A DNA stretch of 64,000 nucleotides, from contig JAEPRB010000012.1 of NCBI GenBank assembly GCA_016758965.1, positions 62,001 to 126,000 on the forward strand, given 5' to 3'. The position numbers and the translations under genes are program-made. Below the pieces are notes generated by a model, which saw only the letters and a list, made by a program, of their open reading frames with translations, did not search any database and had not been told where the DNA came from. The number at the start of each line of letters is the position of its first letter. The first letter of the stretch is position 1. Positions 14,178 through 26,999 of this stretch are shown piece by piece. This DNA is from Circinella minor (Eukaryota > Mucoromycota > Mucoromycetes > Mucorales > Lichtheimiaceae).

Positions 14178-14262
14178 TACAGTACGTAGCCGCTCGATAT
14201 AAATGATATCACCTATTGTGAGAACAAAGAGAAAGGTATCGTTATAACGAGCAGTGATTGTA
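14178..14262. mobile_element. short mariner-like (TA...TA) inverted-repeat relic
   Basis: The left end reads TACAGTACGTAGCCGCTCGA and the right end, in reverse complement, TACAATCACTGCTCGTTATA. Both ends are followed by near-matching GATATCACC/GATACC. The ends begin with TA and a CAGT-type terminus, as in Tc1/mariner or pogo elements. A second locus near 26053 ends with TACAGTCACCGCTCGATATA in reverse complement, close to the consensus of both ends here. The element is only 85 bp, so it is a deletion derivative without transposase. Confidence 0.5.
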
Positions 14263-14752
14263 GTTTATTTTCAATCTGTGTATTATTTCTCTTTTATCAA
14301 CTTCATATTTCCAAAGCTAAAAAACTAGTAACCCCAATGAGATAAAAAAGAAAATGTGACCTATTTTCTTGGGATTAGTTTTCATCAATTCATTTCATTT
14401 CCATTCCCCTTTTTCTTCATTGTTTGTGCACTCAAGAAAATTGTGATCATTATTGTCAGATTATTATTGAATAAAATATTTCTCTTCTCCCCTCCCTCCT
14501 CCTTAATATCGGTATCACTTTTCACAATTTGCGTTATTTTTTTTTTGAGAAAGGTTACACAAATCTGAAGATCAACAGATTGAGCTGATTTTGCGGTTTG
14601 CCAGGCTCATGCCAAGAAGATACAAATTTCGCTATCCTTAATGGTTTTTTTTTTATTGATAGGCCTTTTTACTCAATTGTAGCATATGCTATCAATCGTA
14701 AATGAAAAAAAAAAACAAATGAGGGAAATAACTCTTTTTTTTTTAACTTGAA

Positions 14753-14759
14753 TATAAAA
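14753..14759 (+). promoter_or_regulatory. TATA box of the HAK gene
   Basis: A TATAAAA match sits 90 bp upstream of the HAK start codon at 14843, after a T-rich tract. The 14263-14752 interval before it is AT-rich promoter DNA without other recognised features. Confidence 0.45.
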
Positions 14760-14842
14760 AGAGATTCAATGTTTGTGGCTTTATTCATGTGGTATCTTTT
14801 CCCTTTATTTTTCAAACGCCAAATAATAATAATAATAATAAA

Positions 14843-17734
14843 ATGCTACCTGAATCAAAATCCGAAAAGCTGGATCTGGATTCCGAAAGTGTTTTGGAAT
14901 TAGGTCAAGAAAAAACTATTTTCAATTCGATTCAAACAAAAAATTCAAAGGATGTCTTGTTAAATACGGATACTCCTTCTAGACCAGTAAGTATACTTAT
15001 TTTCTTTATCTCTCATTATTCTTTCCAATTTGTTTTACTCTATTATAATACTTATTGTCATTTTTATCATTATCAACTCTTTTGTTGTGATAGATATTAA
15101 GTAAAAAGACTATTTTTTACCTTGCATTTCAATCGATCGGCGTCATTTATGGTGATCTTGGTAAATTATTATTAGAGAACAATTCTACAGTTTCGAAAGC
15201 ATGATAAGGGATTAGGGTTTTAGGGGGTGGTTAAAATATTCTTTTAGGCATCATTTTTTTTTTAACTCGAAAAATATATCATATATAGGAACGTCCCCTC
15301 TCTATACTTTTTCATCTGTCTTCACAGATGCTCCTACACGTGAAGATATATTGGGTGCTTTGTCAATTGTCATTTGGTCACTTACACTGGTTGTCTCAAT
15401 AAAATACGTCATCTTTGTGTTATCAGCTAATGATAATGGTGAAGGTGGTACTTTTGCGTTGTATTCTTTATTATCTCGCTACGTAAGTATTATTTTTTCT
15501 TATTGATAGTACTATTATTATTATTGTTGTTGTTTTTTGATATATAATAAAGCGAAATCGAATCTATCATTTATTTTATAAACTCTGTTTTTTATAGGCC
15601 CGGATCAATTGGAGTAATCCAAATGTGATTGGAAGAGCAGGTTTTGATCGTTATCCTACTGGTGATATAAAGGGGGTCAATCGAGGTTTACGTCGATGGA
15701 TTGAGAACTCAAGTTTTATTCGTCATTTGATCAATTTATTATCAATCATGGGTGTATGTATGGTAATTGCTGACGGCATGTTAACACCAGCTCAAACAGG
15801 TAATAGAAAGGGAAAAAAACCTCATCCTTGTTTTAAAAACTTGTCAATTTAAAAATTGATTTATATCAACCATGTTTGTATATACGATGTTCTTTTTATA
15901 TACATGCTAGTTATTGGTGCTATTCAAGGTCTCCGAATTGAAGTACCAAGCATTACCCTTGAAGCAAGAACTGGTATTTCCGTAACCATTTTAATTCTTA
16001 TTTTTATGGTTCAAAGTTTTGGTACTACTAAAATTGGAGTAACCTTTGCCCCGATTGTGGCTATTTGGCTTTTGTTAAATTTTGCGTGTGGAATATGGAG
16101 TGTTTATACTTACGATTCAAGTGTATTTCAAGCATTCTCGCCATATTGGATCTATCACTGGTTTGCTAACCATGGTCAGCAAGGATGGGAAATGTTGGCT
16201 GGTACTTTATTATGCTTAACTGGTGTGGAAGCTACATTTGCAGATTTGGGTCACTTTTCACCTAGTGCTGTTCGTATCTCTTGGTTATGCTTTGCTTATC
16301 CTGTAAGTAATTTTTTTTTCTTGATTGATTTATATTCTTTTGATAAAGCTAATACTATTTCTCGTATTATATGATATTTGATTGTACAGTGTATTTTAAT
16401 GGCATATATTGGTGAAGCTGCAGTCATTTCTATGGATACAACCGGTACTGCTTGGCAAAATCCATTCTACGCTTCTGTTCCTCCTTCCGCATTTTGGTTT
16501 GCCTTTGTTATGGCGGTTCTTGCTGCAATTGTTGCTTCTCAGGCCATGATCACTGCATGTTTCTCTATTCTCAGTCAGGCTATGACTCTCTCATGTTTCC
16601 CTCAACTCAAAGTTGTTCATACATCAAAGAAATTTAGAGGTCAAGTGTATATTCCCGTAGCAAATTGGTTATTAATGATCGGAACTGTCGCTATTGCAGC
16701 CGGTTTTCAAGATACCACAGCATTGGGTAATGCATATGGTACCTGTGTCATTTCAACCGCATTTATTACCACAATTCTTATGACCCTGGTAACAATTATT
16801 GTCTGGCGTTGGAACATCTTTCTCTCACTGGCGTTCCTTCTTTTCTTTGGTCTTATTGATGGTGCTTATCTCACCTCTGCATTACGCAAAGTTCCTCAAG
16901 GTGCATGGTTTACTATCCTTGTAGCTGTTGTTCTTTCCACTGTTATGTATATTTGGAGATATGGTTCACTTCGTCAATGGGATTATGAACGCGTACTTAA
17001 AATTAAGCTTCGACAAGATAAACTCAACGGACTTAACGAAGTTGAAAATACTACAACAGGTCACGCTATTACTACTCCTACTACTACTACTGCTCTCGTT
17101 CCATACAATGCCACAAAATTAAATACAGTAATGATCGTCTTTGATCCTGCTGGTTTTGATTCACCCATGTCATTCCAGCACCTACAATCTGCGCTACAAG
17201 TAGATCCTACTGTCGTGATCTTTTGTCATCTTCGTCATGTCAATATTGCCATGGTAAAGCTTCTTTTATATTATATAATAATGATAATGATAATTTTATG
17301 CATATCAGTAATTGATTGATAATAATATATTTTATTTGAATATATATATATAGGTTGCAGAAAATGAGCGGATGATTGTATTTAAACCAGAAGGCACCGA
17401 ATCTACCTATCGAATTATCGTACGACAAGGTTATAAGGATCTACCTAATACTAGTGTTGAATTTGGATTGATGCTTTCCAACCACATTGCTCGATTATTG
17501 CAAGAAGAAGGCCATCATTCTGAATTTGAAACAATTGTTGAGGCACAAGCACGACAATTAACTTATTTAACAAGTACTATCAGTGTTCGTTCTAAACCAA
17601 GTTCATTTTTACTTCATCGATTTGTTATTGAGTTGTATGCTTGGTTTAGAAGAAATACTATGAAAAATCAACAAGAAATGTTAGGTGTTCCAGTGGAAAA
17701 ATTGGTTCAAATTGGTATTCAATATGAACTTTAA
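14843..17734 (+). CDS. HAK1: HAK/KUP-family high-affinity potassium transporter
   Basis: Seven exons (14843-14986, 15094-15160, 15289-15482, 15598-15799, 15911-16302, 16390-17253, 17354-17734) join to 747 residues. The family signature AFQSIGVIYGDLGTSPLY opens TM1 at about residue 59. It is followed by NGEGGTFALYSLLSRY, GMLTPA, GVEATFADLGHFS and a long run of membrane segments. A hydrophilic C-terminal domain of about 200 residues follows (YERVLKIKLRQDKL, then RMIVFKPEGTEST). HAK transporters take up K+ against steep gradients at the plasma membrane, probably with H+, and are usually induced by K+ starvation. Length matches fungal HAK proteins (about 760-860). Start chosen at the first ATG after an (AAT)n leader. 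Confidence 0.93.
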
Positions 17735-19778
17735 AAACTTTTGTACTTTTTTTTTTTTTTTTTTTGTATATTTTCATGTTATTGATCTTTTCTTTCCTTT
17801 TTGTGGTTGCTGTGGGTATTTTTTTTTTTAATTCTCATCACAATAACTTTTTTTTTCATTTATACATAATTTTATATTCTCAAATGTATTACTACATATT
17901 TCTTTATATTATACTGTATACTAATATACATCCAACATCACTTATATATTTACATTGATTCCATCATTATTGCTACTTATATTAATAAATAACAATTACG
18001 TATTTTATTATTATTATTATTATCGTTCAAAAAATCTTCATTTTGTACAAGTCAACAGAAAATGGTAGTATTTAATTAAAGATGAAAATTTTAAAAACAA
18101 ATAATAGTATTAGCAATACAAATCGTTGCACTCACCTTGATGTTCATCTTTTTTTTTTTAAAAACGTCCTCTTGGTAAACAAACAAAAGAAGAAATAGAA
18201 ATAGTTTTCTAGTGTGTTGAGAGGCTCGCACAGAAATAAAAATGAAATATGTTTTTCGATTTTATCAATAATAGCCTGGCATTTTAAAAGTTTTTAAATA
18301 ACATTCAATCCCCATGTTAACTAACACTGTGAACTTTTTCCCTTTTATAATTATGTAATCAGGAATTTATATATAATTTCTTCTTGTCTCCTTTTACTGG
18401 AATGAATTTATCTTACTGGAAAACATATTTCAAAAACTACATTTAAGTTTGCAAGGGACGGGTTTTTTTTATATATCTTGATCAGATTCCAAAAATATGG
18501 GTCTTCGAGGTTGTTATACAAAGCGGAAGTGATCACTATTGTATATAAAATTCAAATATGACCCTATCTTTTATAAATACGACGCACGAAACAATGCATT
18601 GTATGACCCCTTAAAATTTTTTTCTAAGATGTGCTACATTTTTTTGGGTATGCAAATGTAAGTCTTTTCCTTATTATACAACCAAAAATGCATGTAGGTA
18701 GACCCGAGAATTGACTAAAAGTCAAATAAGATAATGTGATTGACACATGGGTGAGAGGAATGGTTGCTTAGCAATAAATATTATGGAGAAATATATGCTT
18801 TTTTTAAATTCCTACCAAAGGATCATAAATGTTAAATTGAAAAAAAATTGTATAGTTATAATAAAATATTATAAAAAAAAAACAACGGACGTGCGATATA
18901 TCACATCTTTTCATCATTACAATAATACTTTTTATTACAATGTTGTGCATAATAGTATATTATTTCTTTATTTAAAAAACACGGTTAAATTCCTCTGATT
19001 TCATTTAAAAATATATGAACACTGATTTGTCCCTAATCACTTTTTACGGATCATCTTTTGCAAAGAAAAGTGAAACCAGGTCACTTATGACTCATATAAC
19101 CAAGAAACCGGCACTATGTTGTTATTTTTTTTTGTTAGCTGATGTGTAATACAACCAATAAAAGTCATGTCGTACCACTTTTTCTTTGGAAACTTTTTAG
19201 TCACCGTAACCCTTTTTTTTTTTCTAATTTTCTTCATTGGAAATATTATACCAATTTAAGAAAATAAAAAAGAGAAAAAATGGTGTCATTTTATAATTCC
19301 AGCAAATAAATAAAAAAGAATAATGAATTACAGTGATATTATTTATACATTCCAACATAAAAAAAAATAAAAAATAAAATTAATGAACATATCATTTATA
19401 GCTTTTGTTTAATCTGATTAAAGTATAATATACAATTTACTTCTTAGGATATAAAAAAAGCTGTATTTATTATTGTATTTTGTTTGCATGCATCCAATCC
19501 GAGGAACTGAGCATGAATAGAGCGGCACCTTCCAAAATTTTCAAGCGAGGTTTTTGCTAACCAATAAGAATGAGGTATCATGATTATGCATGCTTACGCC
19601 AGCGCTTCTAACATTCGGGAAATGGGGGGAAAATGTTTATGAGGGGTAAAACATGACAACTTATATATATATATATATATATATATAAATGATGAGGGAA
19701 ATCGCCCAAAAGAAAAATATATTGATTCAAATATAATAGCAAACTTCTATTGTATTATCAAATATATCTATAACCATA
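17735..19778. other. intergenic stretch between HAK and SQOR genes
   Basis: AT-rich DNA with T-runs and a (TA)n stretch at about 19663-19686, about 95 bp before the SQOR start. Frames are short, and I recognise no gene or RNA. Confidence 0.5.
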
Positions 19779-21602
19779 ATGCTTTCTACGGTCGCTGTCA
19801 CTACTCGTAGTACTACTACACGTCAATTGTTGTCAACATCTTCAAAACGTTGCTTTGCAACTGTTGTCAACAAAAATCAAGCCTCCAATATTGATAAAAA
19901 GTATAAGGTTGTTGTTGTAGGTGCTGGACCAGGTGGTTTATCAGGTAAATGAGTCATTGTATTATTAGAATTCAAAAATAAATATACTACAATATCATCT
20001 TTATTAACATTGAAAATCTCAAAATATTATTTATTTTTTTAGTTGCATCAACTGTCTCAAAATTACTTGGTAAAGATCAGGTCGCAGTTATTGATCCTGC
20101 AAAATATCATTATGTATGTATTATCAATTTCCACTATTTTACTTGAAAAAAAAATTAATATGACAAAGGGAGAGATAAATATATTAAGAGTTCTAATTGT
20201 CTGTGATTTTATATTTATATATAGTATCAACCATTATGGACTTATGTTGGTGGTGGTTTGAAAGATTTCAAGGACAGTCAAAGACCCATGGAGTCCCTTA
20301 TTCCTAAAAAAGCAGATTGGATTCAAGACAGTGTTACTCAATTGGAACCAGATACAAATCATGTTGTACTTAGTAATGGTCAAACTATTGGATACGATTA
20401 TTTGGTTGTTGCTGCTGGTATTCAAGTTAACTGGGATAAAATCAAGGGACTCAAAGAAGCATTAGGAAAAGAGGGTGTTACATCAAATTATTCTCCTGAA
20501 AGTGTTCAAAAAACACATCAATTCCTTCAAGAATTTAAGGGCGGTAATGCTCTTTTCTCATACCCAAATTCCCCAATCAAAGTAAGTATTATTATTTTTA
20601 AGTGGAATATGATAAATAAATTGGGATAATAGGGAAAAAAAGATGGGTAAACAAGGATGATAATATATATATATATATGATATTAAAAAAAACATATAAA
20701 TTATTTCATGTTTTAGTGTCCAGGAGCACCTACAAAAATTGCTTTCTTAGCAGAAGAAATATTCCGTTTGAATGGTATTCGTGATAAATCTAATGTGATT
20801 TACAATAGTTTCCAAGATAAAATATATGGTGTGGATCATTATGGTGTTGTTCTCAATCGATTAATTGAAGAACGTAACATAACCTTTAATCCCAAGCATG
20901 AATTAATTGAAATTCAATCAAATAACCGCAAGGCTGTTTTCCGTAATCACAGAGCCCAAGAAGGAGAAGAAGAATTAATAACATATGATTATAATTTCCT
21001 TCATGCTGTACCACCTCAAGCTCCTCCTACATTTATCAGAGAAAGTCAATTGGCCGATCCTGTTAGTGGTTTTGTCGATGTTAACAAGTATACATTGCGT
21101 CATAACAAGTACAACAACGTTTTTTCATTGGGTGATTGTTCCAACTTACCTACTGGTAAAACGGCAGCTGCTATTACCGTTGAATCGGGTGTATTAAAAA
21201 CTAATTTGATTGCTGATTTACAAGGCAAGAAAATTAAAGAAGCTGAATATGATGGATATGCCAGTTGTCCGCTTGTTGTAGGACGTAACGAACTTGTATT
21301 AGCTGAATTTTCAGGTAATTTTATAGTATTCTTGATATTATCTTTGAAGTGATATATATATATATATATATTGAAAATGGTTTCTAATTACGTATACAAA
21401 TTTTTTTTAATAATATCTTATAGGATATACTGGAAAACCATTAGAAACATTTCCCATGGATCAACGAAAAGTTAGTTCCTTAAATGCATTTGTTAATAAG
21501 GAAATTATTCCAAGCATATATTGGAACGGTTTATTAAGTGGTCGATGGACTGGTCCTACACAATTTAGAAAAGTGTTTTCTCATTTCCGTTCTTCTCAAT
21601 AA
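19779..21602 (+). CDS. HMT2: mitochondrial sulfide:quinone oxidoreductase (HMT2/SQOR)
   Basis: Five exons (19779-19944, 20043-20113, 20225-20581, 20717-21314, 21424-21602) give 456 residues. A basic, Ser/Thr-rich presequence (MLSTVAVTTRSTTTRQLLST) suggests import into mitochondria. The FAD Rossmann motif VVVVGAGPGG follows at about 45-53. The redox-active cysteines are Cys199 (CPGAPTKIAF) and Cys382 (YASCPLVVGRNEL), equivalent to human Cys201 and Cys379. The second FAD motif reads FSLGDCSNLPTGKTAAA. The enzyme oxidises sulfide and passes electrons to ubiquinone in the inner membrane. Its fission-yeast orthologue Hmt2 is needed for cadmium tolerance. No key residue is missing and length matches the family. 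Confidence 0.94.
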
Positions 21603-22191
21603 TTTCTTTTTTTTCTTTATATATCTTACGTAATTACCCTTTATTTATAAAATAAACCTTTCTTTTTTTCTGTTAATTGGTCATGTATTGGATATTAGTT
21701 TACTCCGCAAAAGTAACAAACACTTCTTTTTGACAGCTTTTTTACTGCGGGTAGTTTTTTTTTTTTTTTTTTATTGAGAGTCTTACGTATTTAGATAATG
21801 ACTAACAATTGAGACGAATATGGTTAATGATGCAAGTATAGTTTATACAATTTAATCATTGATAAATTGCGCCTCCTCTTTTGTAAAAATAATAAAACTA
21901 GGCTGGCTTTCCCTTTCTTAGTTTTTTTAAGATTTATCATGGGATTTATCGACATTTATATTTTACTGCTGCGGTAATAATACAAAGATGTATAATGGGT
22001 GAGTCATAGAAATAAAAGGAGAAGAGAGAGAGAGAGAGAGAGCAAAGGAAACAAATGTTTTTTATAAAAAACTGCGGTTAAAGGCGCTTTTTTAAAATAA
22101 ATAATTGACTTAAAAGAATTGCATAATTGAATTTTCTCTCTCTATTTTTTCTCTCTTTTTTTTTTTTTTTTATTAATAAGAATAATACTAA
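21603..22191. other. intergenic stretch between SQOR and GTPBP1-like genes
   Basis: Contains poly-T runs, a (GA)n run at about 22025-22042 and a CT-rich leader just before the next start codon. No gene seen. Confidence 0.5.
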
Positions 22192-24896
22192 ATGACTTTA
22201 AAAGAATTAAATGAACAACATTCCATAATGGAAAATAAAAATGATAATGAAGCAACTCGATTAGCATCAGCACTTTTGGACATCAAATTAACAGACCCAG
22301 AAATTATTTCTACAAAACAACAAAATGCTTTATTTGATCCCTCCAATCGAATAGAAGGTGAAGACGATGAGATTACTGATACTATACGTACTCTTAAGGT
22401 GAATAGTGAAGAAAGAAAGAGAGTTGTTTCAATAAATAGGGAAATTTTTTTTTTTTTTTACTCACATGTTTCTTATCTTGTTTTTTTTTTTTTTTTTTGT
22501 ATGTTCAAAGGAAAAATTGATACACACAACACCTGATGATTTGCTCATACTTGAACAACTGATTAATAAACGTCTTGATGAAGGACGGGGCGAAACTTTA
22601 TTTGAAATTGGTATTGAAGGTAAATTTTGAATATAATTTTTATCTTATTACTTAAGACTTGTTTTGTTAATCAGTTTGGTAAAATATTTACCTGAACATG
22701 GTTTTCCGTTGTTTTTGTGTTATAATTAATGATAGATGATGGTGAAAAAATGATGCTTAACGACGAAGAATATCAACAAGCTTTGACAACAATTGGAACA
22801 GTTGTTTCTAAACTTGATTCTGATTATTCTATTGTTGAAGAACGTGGTAAAGATTCAATACAACAAAAACAACAAGGCATAGTATCTAATTTGATGATTC
22901 GACGACGATTAAAATCTGTTGAAGACATGCTTGAAATTCGAATAGCAGTGGTCGGTAATGTGGATGCAGGAAAGGTTTGATATCAATAATAATTTATTTA
23001 TTTTTTTGGGGTTGATAGAATAGTATTAAATAATGGGATGACTAAAAAAAGAAAGAAACAACGGTACCTTTATTTATTTATTTTAGTCAACATTGCTTGG
23101 TGTATTAACAAAGGGAATTCTTGACGATGGTCGTGGAAAAGCTCGTGTCAATTTATTCAGGTAAAATGGATATTTTTATTTGGATCAGGACAAGGGGGTT
23201 ATAATTTAAAATACTTAATTGACATCCATTGTTTGTATGTGTATATGTATGTGTGCTACGTTTTTTTGCATATAATAATAGGCACAAGCATGAAATTGAG
23301 TCTGGAAGGACATCCAGTGTAGGTGGTGAAATTTTGGGTTTTGATTCTCAGTCTAAATCAATTATGCATCCAGATGGCTCAGGACGAAAACTCACATGGG
23401 AAGAGATCTGCACCAAAGCTTCCAAAGTATTGAGTTTTGTTGATTTGGCAGGTCACGAGAAATATCTCAAGGTGACATTTTCTTTTATTTATTTTTTTAT
23501 TTTGGGGTAACAGGGGCGATTGTCATTTTTTTTTATTCGTGTTACTCATGAGATATATATTTCATTTAAAGACCACTGTATTTGGTATGACAGGAAATGC
23601 TCCCGAATTTGTCATGTTAATGGTAAGAAAAAGTATATGATTTACACATAGTGATATAATGATTATTAATTTTGATATCACGTATAATATAAAGGTTGGA
23701 GCCAATGCCGGTATGATTGGTATGACAAAGGAACATTTGGGTATTGCACTTTCTCTTGGTATTCCAGTCCTTGTTGTAGTAACTAAGATTGATCGATGTC
23801 CACCTAATATTTTGCAAAATACGATCAAGGAACTTGGTACAATATTAAAATCTAAATCTTGTCGAAAAATCCCTTTATTTGTTGAGACTGATACAGATGT
23901 TGTCATGACTGCAGTAAGTGATAAATAATAGTTTATTAAAAAGAAAACAGAATAGTTTTCAACAGTTCTACATTATACTTATTGTAAAATATTTATAGCA
24001 AAATTTTGTTAGCGAACGTCTTTGTCCAATTTTCCAAATTAGTAATGTTACTGGTGAAGGATTAGATTTGCTTCGAAACTTTTTGAATATTTTACCTGCA
24101 CAAACCAAGTATGATATGGAACAACCTTTTCATTATGAAATTAATGAAACATATTCTGTTCCATTTGTCGGTACTGTCGTTAGTGGTATTATGATGAGTG
24201 GTGTTATTCATGTGGGAGATCGTGTTGTCATAGGTCCCGACCACTCTGGAAATTTCAACGTGACCACAATTAAAGGAATTCAGAGAAAACGTGTAACGGT
24301 TCCAGCTGCACGTGCAGGACAAAGTGTGACATTTGCATTAAAAAATATTCGACGCAATGCAATACGTAAAGGAATGGTTTTGTTACATTATGATAAGGAG
24401 AATCCTCCTGCCAAATGTTCCACACGATTTGAAGCTGAAGTTTTGGTCTTATATCATTCAACAACTATTAAAGAAAAGTATCAAGCAATGGTTCATTGTG
24501 GAGCTGTGCGTCAAACAGCAAGCATTATTGGTATGGAAAAACAGTTATTACGTACAGGAGATCGAGGAATGGTGGTAAGTTATTTCGTACAATTTTTAAT
24601 GGATGTATAATTATTATTATGATTATTTGTTATAAAAATGATAGATTATACCAGGTTAATTTTTTATTTTTATTTTTATTTTGTGTATTGTCTGTAGCAA
24701 TTTGAGTTTGTTAAGAATCCAGAATATCTCACCATTGGAAAGCGTATGGTAATTTTACAGTAGATAGCTGAAATATATTCAAACTGATTATAATACGTAC
24801 TCATTTTTATTTATTTATTCAATTTTTAAATTAAAAAAGATTTTCCGTGAAGGCCGAACGAAGGGTATTGGCAAAGTCACTCGAATATTGGAATAA
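22192..24896 (+). CDS. GTPBP1/GTPBP2-type translational GTPase
   Basis: Ten exons (22192-22398, 22511-22619, 22736-22974, 23087-23160, 23282-23471, 23572-23622, 23695-23913, 23999-24574, 24698-24748, 24840-24896) give 590 residues. After an acidic N-terminal region come G1 GNVDAGKST (179-187), G3 [10 protein letters not shown] (264-273) and G4 TKID (320-323), then EF-Tu-like beta-barrel domains 2 and 3. The diagnostic stretch [14 protein letters not shown] and the C-terminus GRTKGIGKV match GTPBP1. In animals these elongation-factor-like GTPases act in ribosome rescue and mRNA turnover in the cytosol. The protein is somewhat shorter than the 669-residue human GTPBP1. The intron splitting GK|ST of the P-loop is clean. 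Confidence 0.92.
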
Positions 24897-25646
24897 TTAA
24901 ATACAAACAATAAGAAACTATGGTCAAAAAGAAATAAAATGTATATATATTTGCTTAACTTTTTTTTTCAAGTAAATTATACTTTCTACATGATATGCGA
25001 TGGTATAGTTATGATGACATACAGAAATCATGACTGATAGTAAAATTCGCGAACGACAAGTGCTGGTATAAATGTCGAAACAAAGAGTTCATGTAATGGT
25101 TACTGACAGAGTGCAGTGACAAGATAAAATGAGATAAGTAGCAACAAAAAGTCGTGCCATCTTGTGGTCGTGGCATCCTCTATGGCTGTGTTTGGTTGTC
25201 CCATTGATCCCTCCTTACTACCCTGCCCAGCAGGTTGTACCTTTGCATATATAATAATTTCTAATATATAATGACGTTGAAAAAACGATGCTTTTGTTTT
25301 GTTTCGAGTCATTTTTCTTTTTGGTTCAGTAGTATGATGATAATGAATTGACTTATTCAACTTATTAAAAGCACATGACAAATTAAAAATAAATATATCG
25401 TACATGTATATTATATTATTATATTTAGTGAGTACAAAATTATAACAGAGTTGGAATAAATATTATAAATAATGCGAAAGTTGATTATATCTTTTTACTA
25501 AAGAAAAAGTAAATGTTACTTAGTGGTAAAAAAAACCATAATAACTATTAAAAAAAAAGATGAAGAAGACAAAATGTGCATTTTATGATAAACTATTTCC
25601 CAATCATATTTGGAATTGTATTAATGTATAAGTTAACATATGTATT

Positions 25647-25692
<46 letters not shown>

Positions 25693-25962
25693 CTATTTAT
25701 GGTACTTCCATTAATCAAAAGTATTACTTACATAGCTAAAGAGAATTTAAGTAAAAGATATTCATTATTACATAGTTTCCTAATAAATAAGAATAATATC
25801 AGCTATATACACATATAGTCTTATTATTATGAAGTCCTTATCAAGTCTCAATTAAATAGTTATTGAAGACGGCAGGATAGTAAGGCATGATCGAAGACAA
25901 CGTGTCAAATTAGGCGCACCCATTGGGGGTGGGGGCTTTTGGTTGCTGTCATAACTCAAATC
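24897..25962. other. border of the decayed accessory island
   Basis: Contains a minus-strand frame around 25100-25405 with no recognisable family, a (TA)n/(GT)n microsatellite at about 25650-25692, and a 20-mer at 25925-25944 that recurs inverted at 31114-31133. No supported gene. Confidence 0.4.
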
Positions 25963-26053
25963 AAGAATTCGTTATAAGGATACGTAATTCGATATAACGA
26001 TGGCCTTTTGGTCTCACGGGGGGGGGGTATCGTTATATCGAGCGGTGACTGTA
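25963..26053. mobile_element. mariner-like element end
   Basis: CGATATAACGA at 25990-26000 faces its near inverse TATCGTTATATCG at 26028-26040. The right edge reads GAGCGGTGACTGTA and matches, in reverse complement, the TIR of the relic at 14178-14262. A run of G lies between the arms. Only one terminus is convincing, so this is probably a truncated copy or an internal deletion. Confidence 0.4.
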
Positions 26054-26065
26054 TAAACAATCTTT

Positions 26066-26715
26066 TTAATTTAATTGCTCCTTCCAAAGTTCATAAACGC
26101 TTGAATCATTGGTGTTGATGTAGTATATATTTTTGGCTTGGTAAAATCTTTCTGTTGTTGGAGTTTCAACATAAAATTCAGGAACAAAGGCAACGGTACA
26201 GTAAGGAAATCTGTATATAAGATGTATGCTACGTACGTATCTGATGTTACTTTTCTTTCTAATTGTCTTGGTCGATGTACATTTGGTCATACCAAAATAC
26301 ATTTAATGTTGAATTGTTGTGAATTGTTGGTATATTTGTTGAATAATGTCTTCAAATTTGACGTTTTTACGAGACCCATCTGGACGAATAATCTTGTGTT
26401 CGCCTTTATCATCCCGTGTTTCTTTCCCAGTGGTTTTATCAACCTCACTGTCACCAAATTTGTTCCAGGAATACGATAACGTACGATACCGTTCGTATAC
26501 TTGAGATCCATCGATCACTTCCATATCAAATATAAGAGCAAGTTTGGTAGGCAAGACATATGGTTTAGGCAATGCATTAAAAACCTTCTGGGGTGGCTGA
26601 TCATGTTTAACGTAACCACCATTTTCGTCTTCGGTGTATTGAGCAGTTTCATATTTGGTATACATTTATATGTGTATCCATAAAGAGATTGAGGAATGGA
26701 AATAGTAATATGCAA
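26066..26715 (-). pseudogene. HET-domain (heterokaryon incompatibility type) pseudogene
   Basis: The readable part includes LPTKLALIFDMEVIDGSQVY, then YRTLSYSWNKFGD, the LSYSW block that opens HET domains. In a shifted frame comes WYDQMYIDQDN, where a WYDQxCIxQ block is expected. In yet another frame comes YCTVAFVPEF. The breaks are visible. A 10-nt direct duplication (CAACAATTCA, about 26320-26340) and an extra T precede WYDQ, stops follow it, and the first ~20 codons from 26715 are in a different frame from the next block. HET domains trigger cell death or incompatibility when active. This copy cannot make an intact protein. The family call rests on motif order and spacing only. Confidence 0.6.
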
Positions 26716-26999
26716 AAATGGTGTTATTAATTTTGATGGATATACTTTTTTGAAAAAAAAATTGTGCGTTTGTATTTTTTAATAATATAGTGAACTTTAT
26801 ATGTGGAAGAGTTGTGGTGTATATTATATAGGTATAGAAAAAAAATTACAGAGTGTGAGAATTATATATATATATATATATATGATACTTTTGTTGATTT
26901 ATACGGTAACTTCTGTTTAACTGAGAAGAAAAGATATATGTGTATATGGGTATGTAGGAAAACATACTTTCGTGGTGGAGGTAGTAGTGCTTATTATTG

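Noticed and set aside
23562..23906. Minus-strand frame inside the GTPase gene
   Set aside because: It is antisense to exons carrying the GTPase G4 motif and has no features of its own.
25100..25405. Minus-strand frame with AKVQPAGQGSKEGSMGQP
   Set aside because: Part of it has protein-like composition, but no start, exon partner or family was found.
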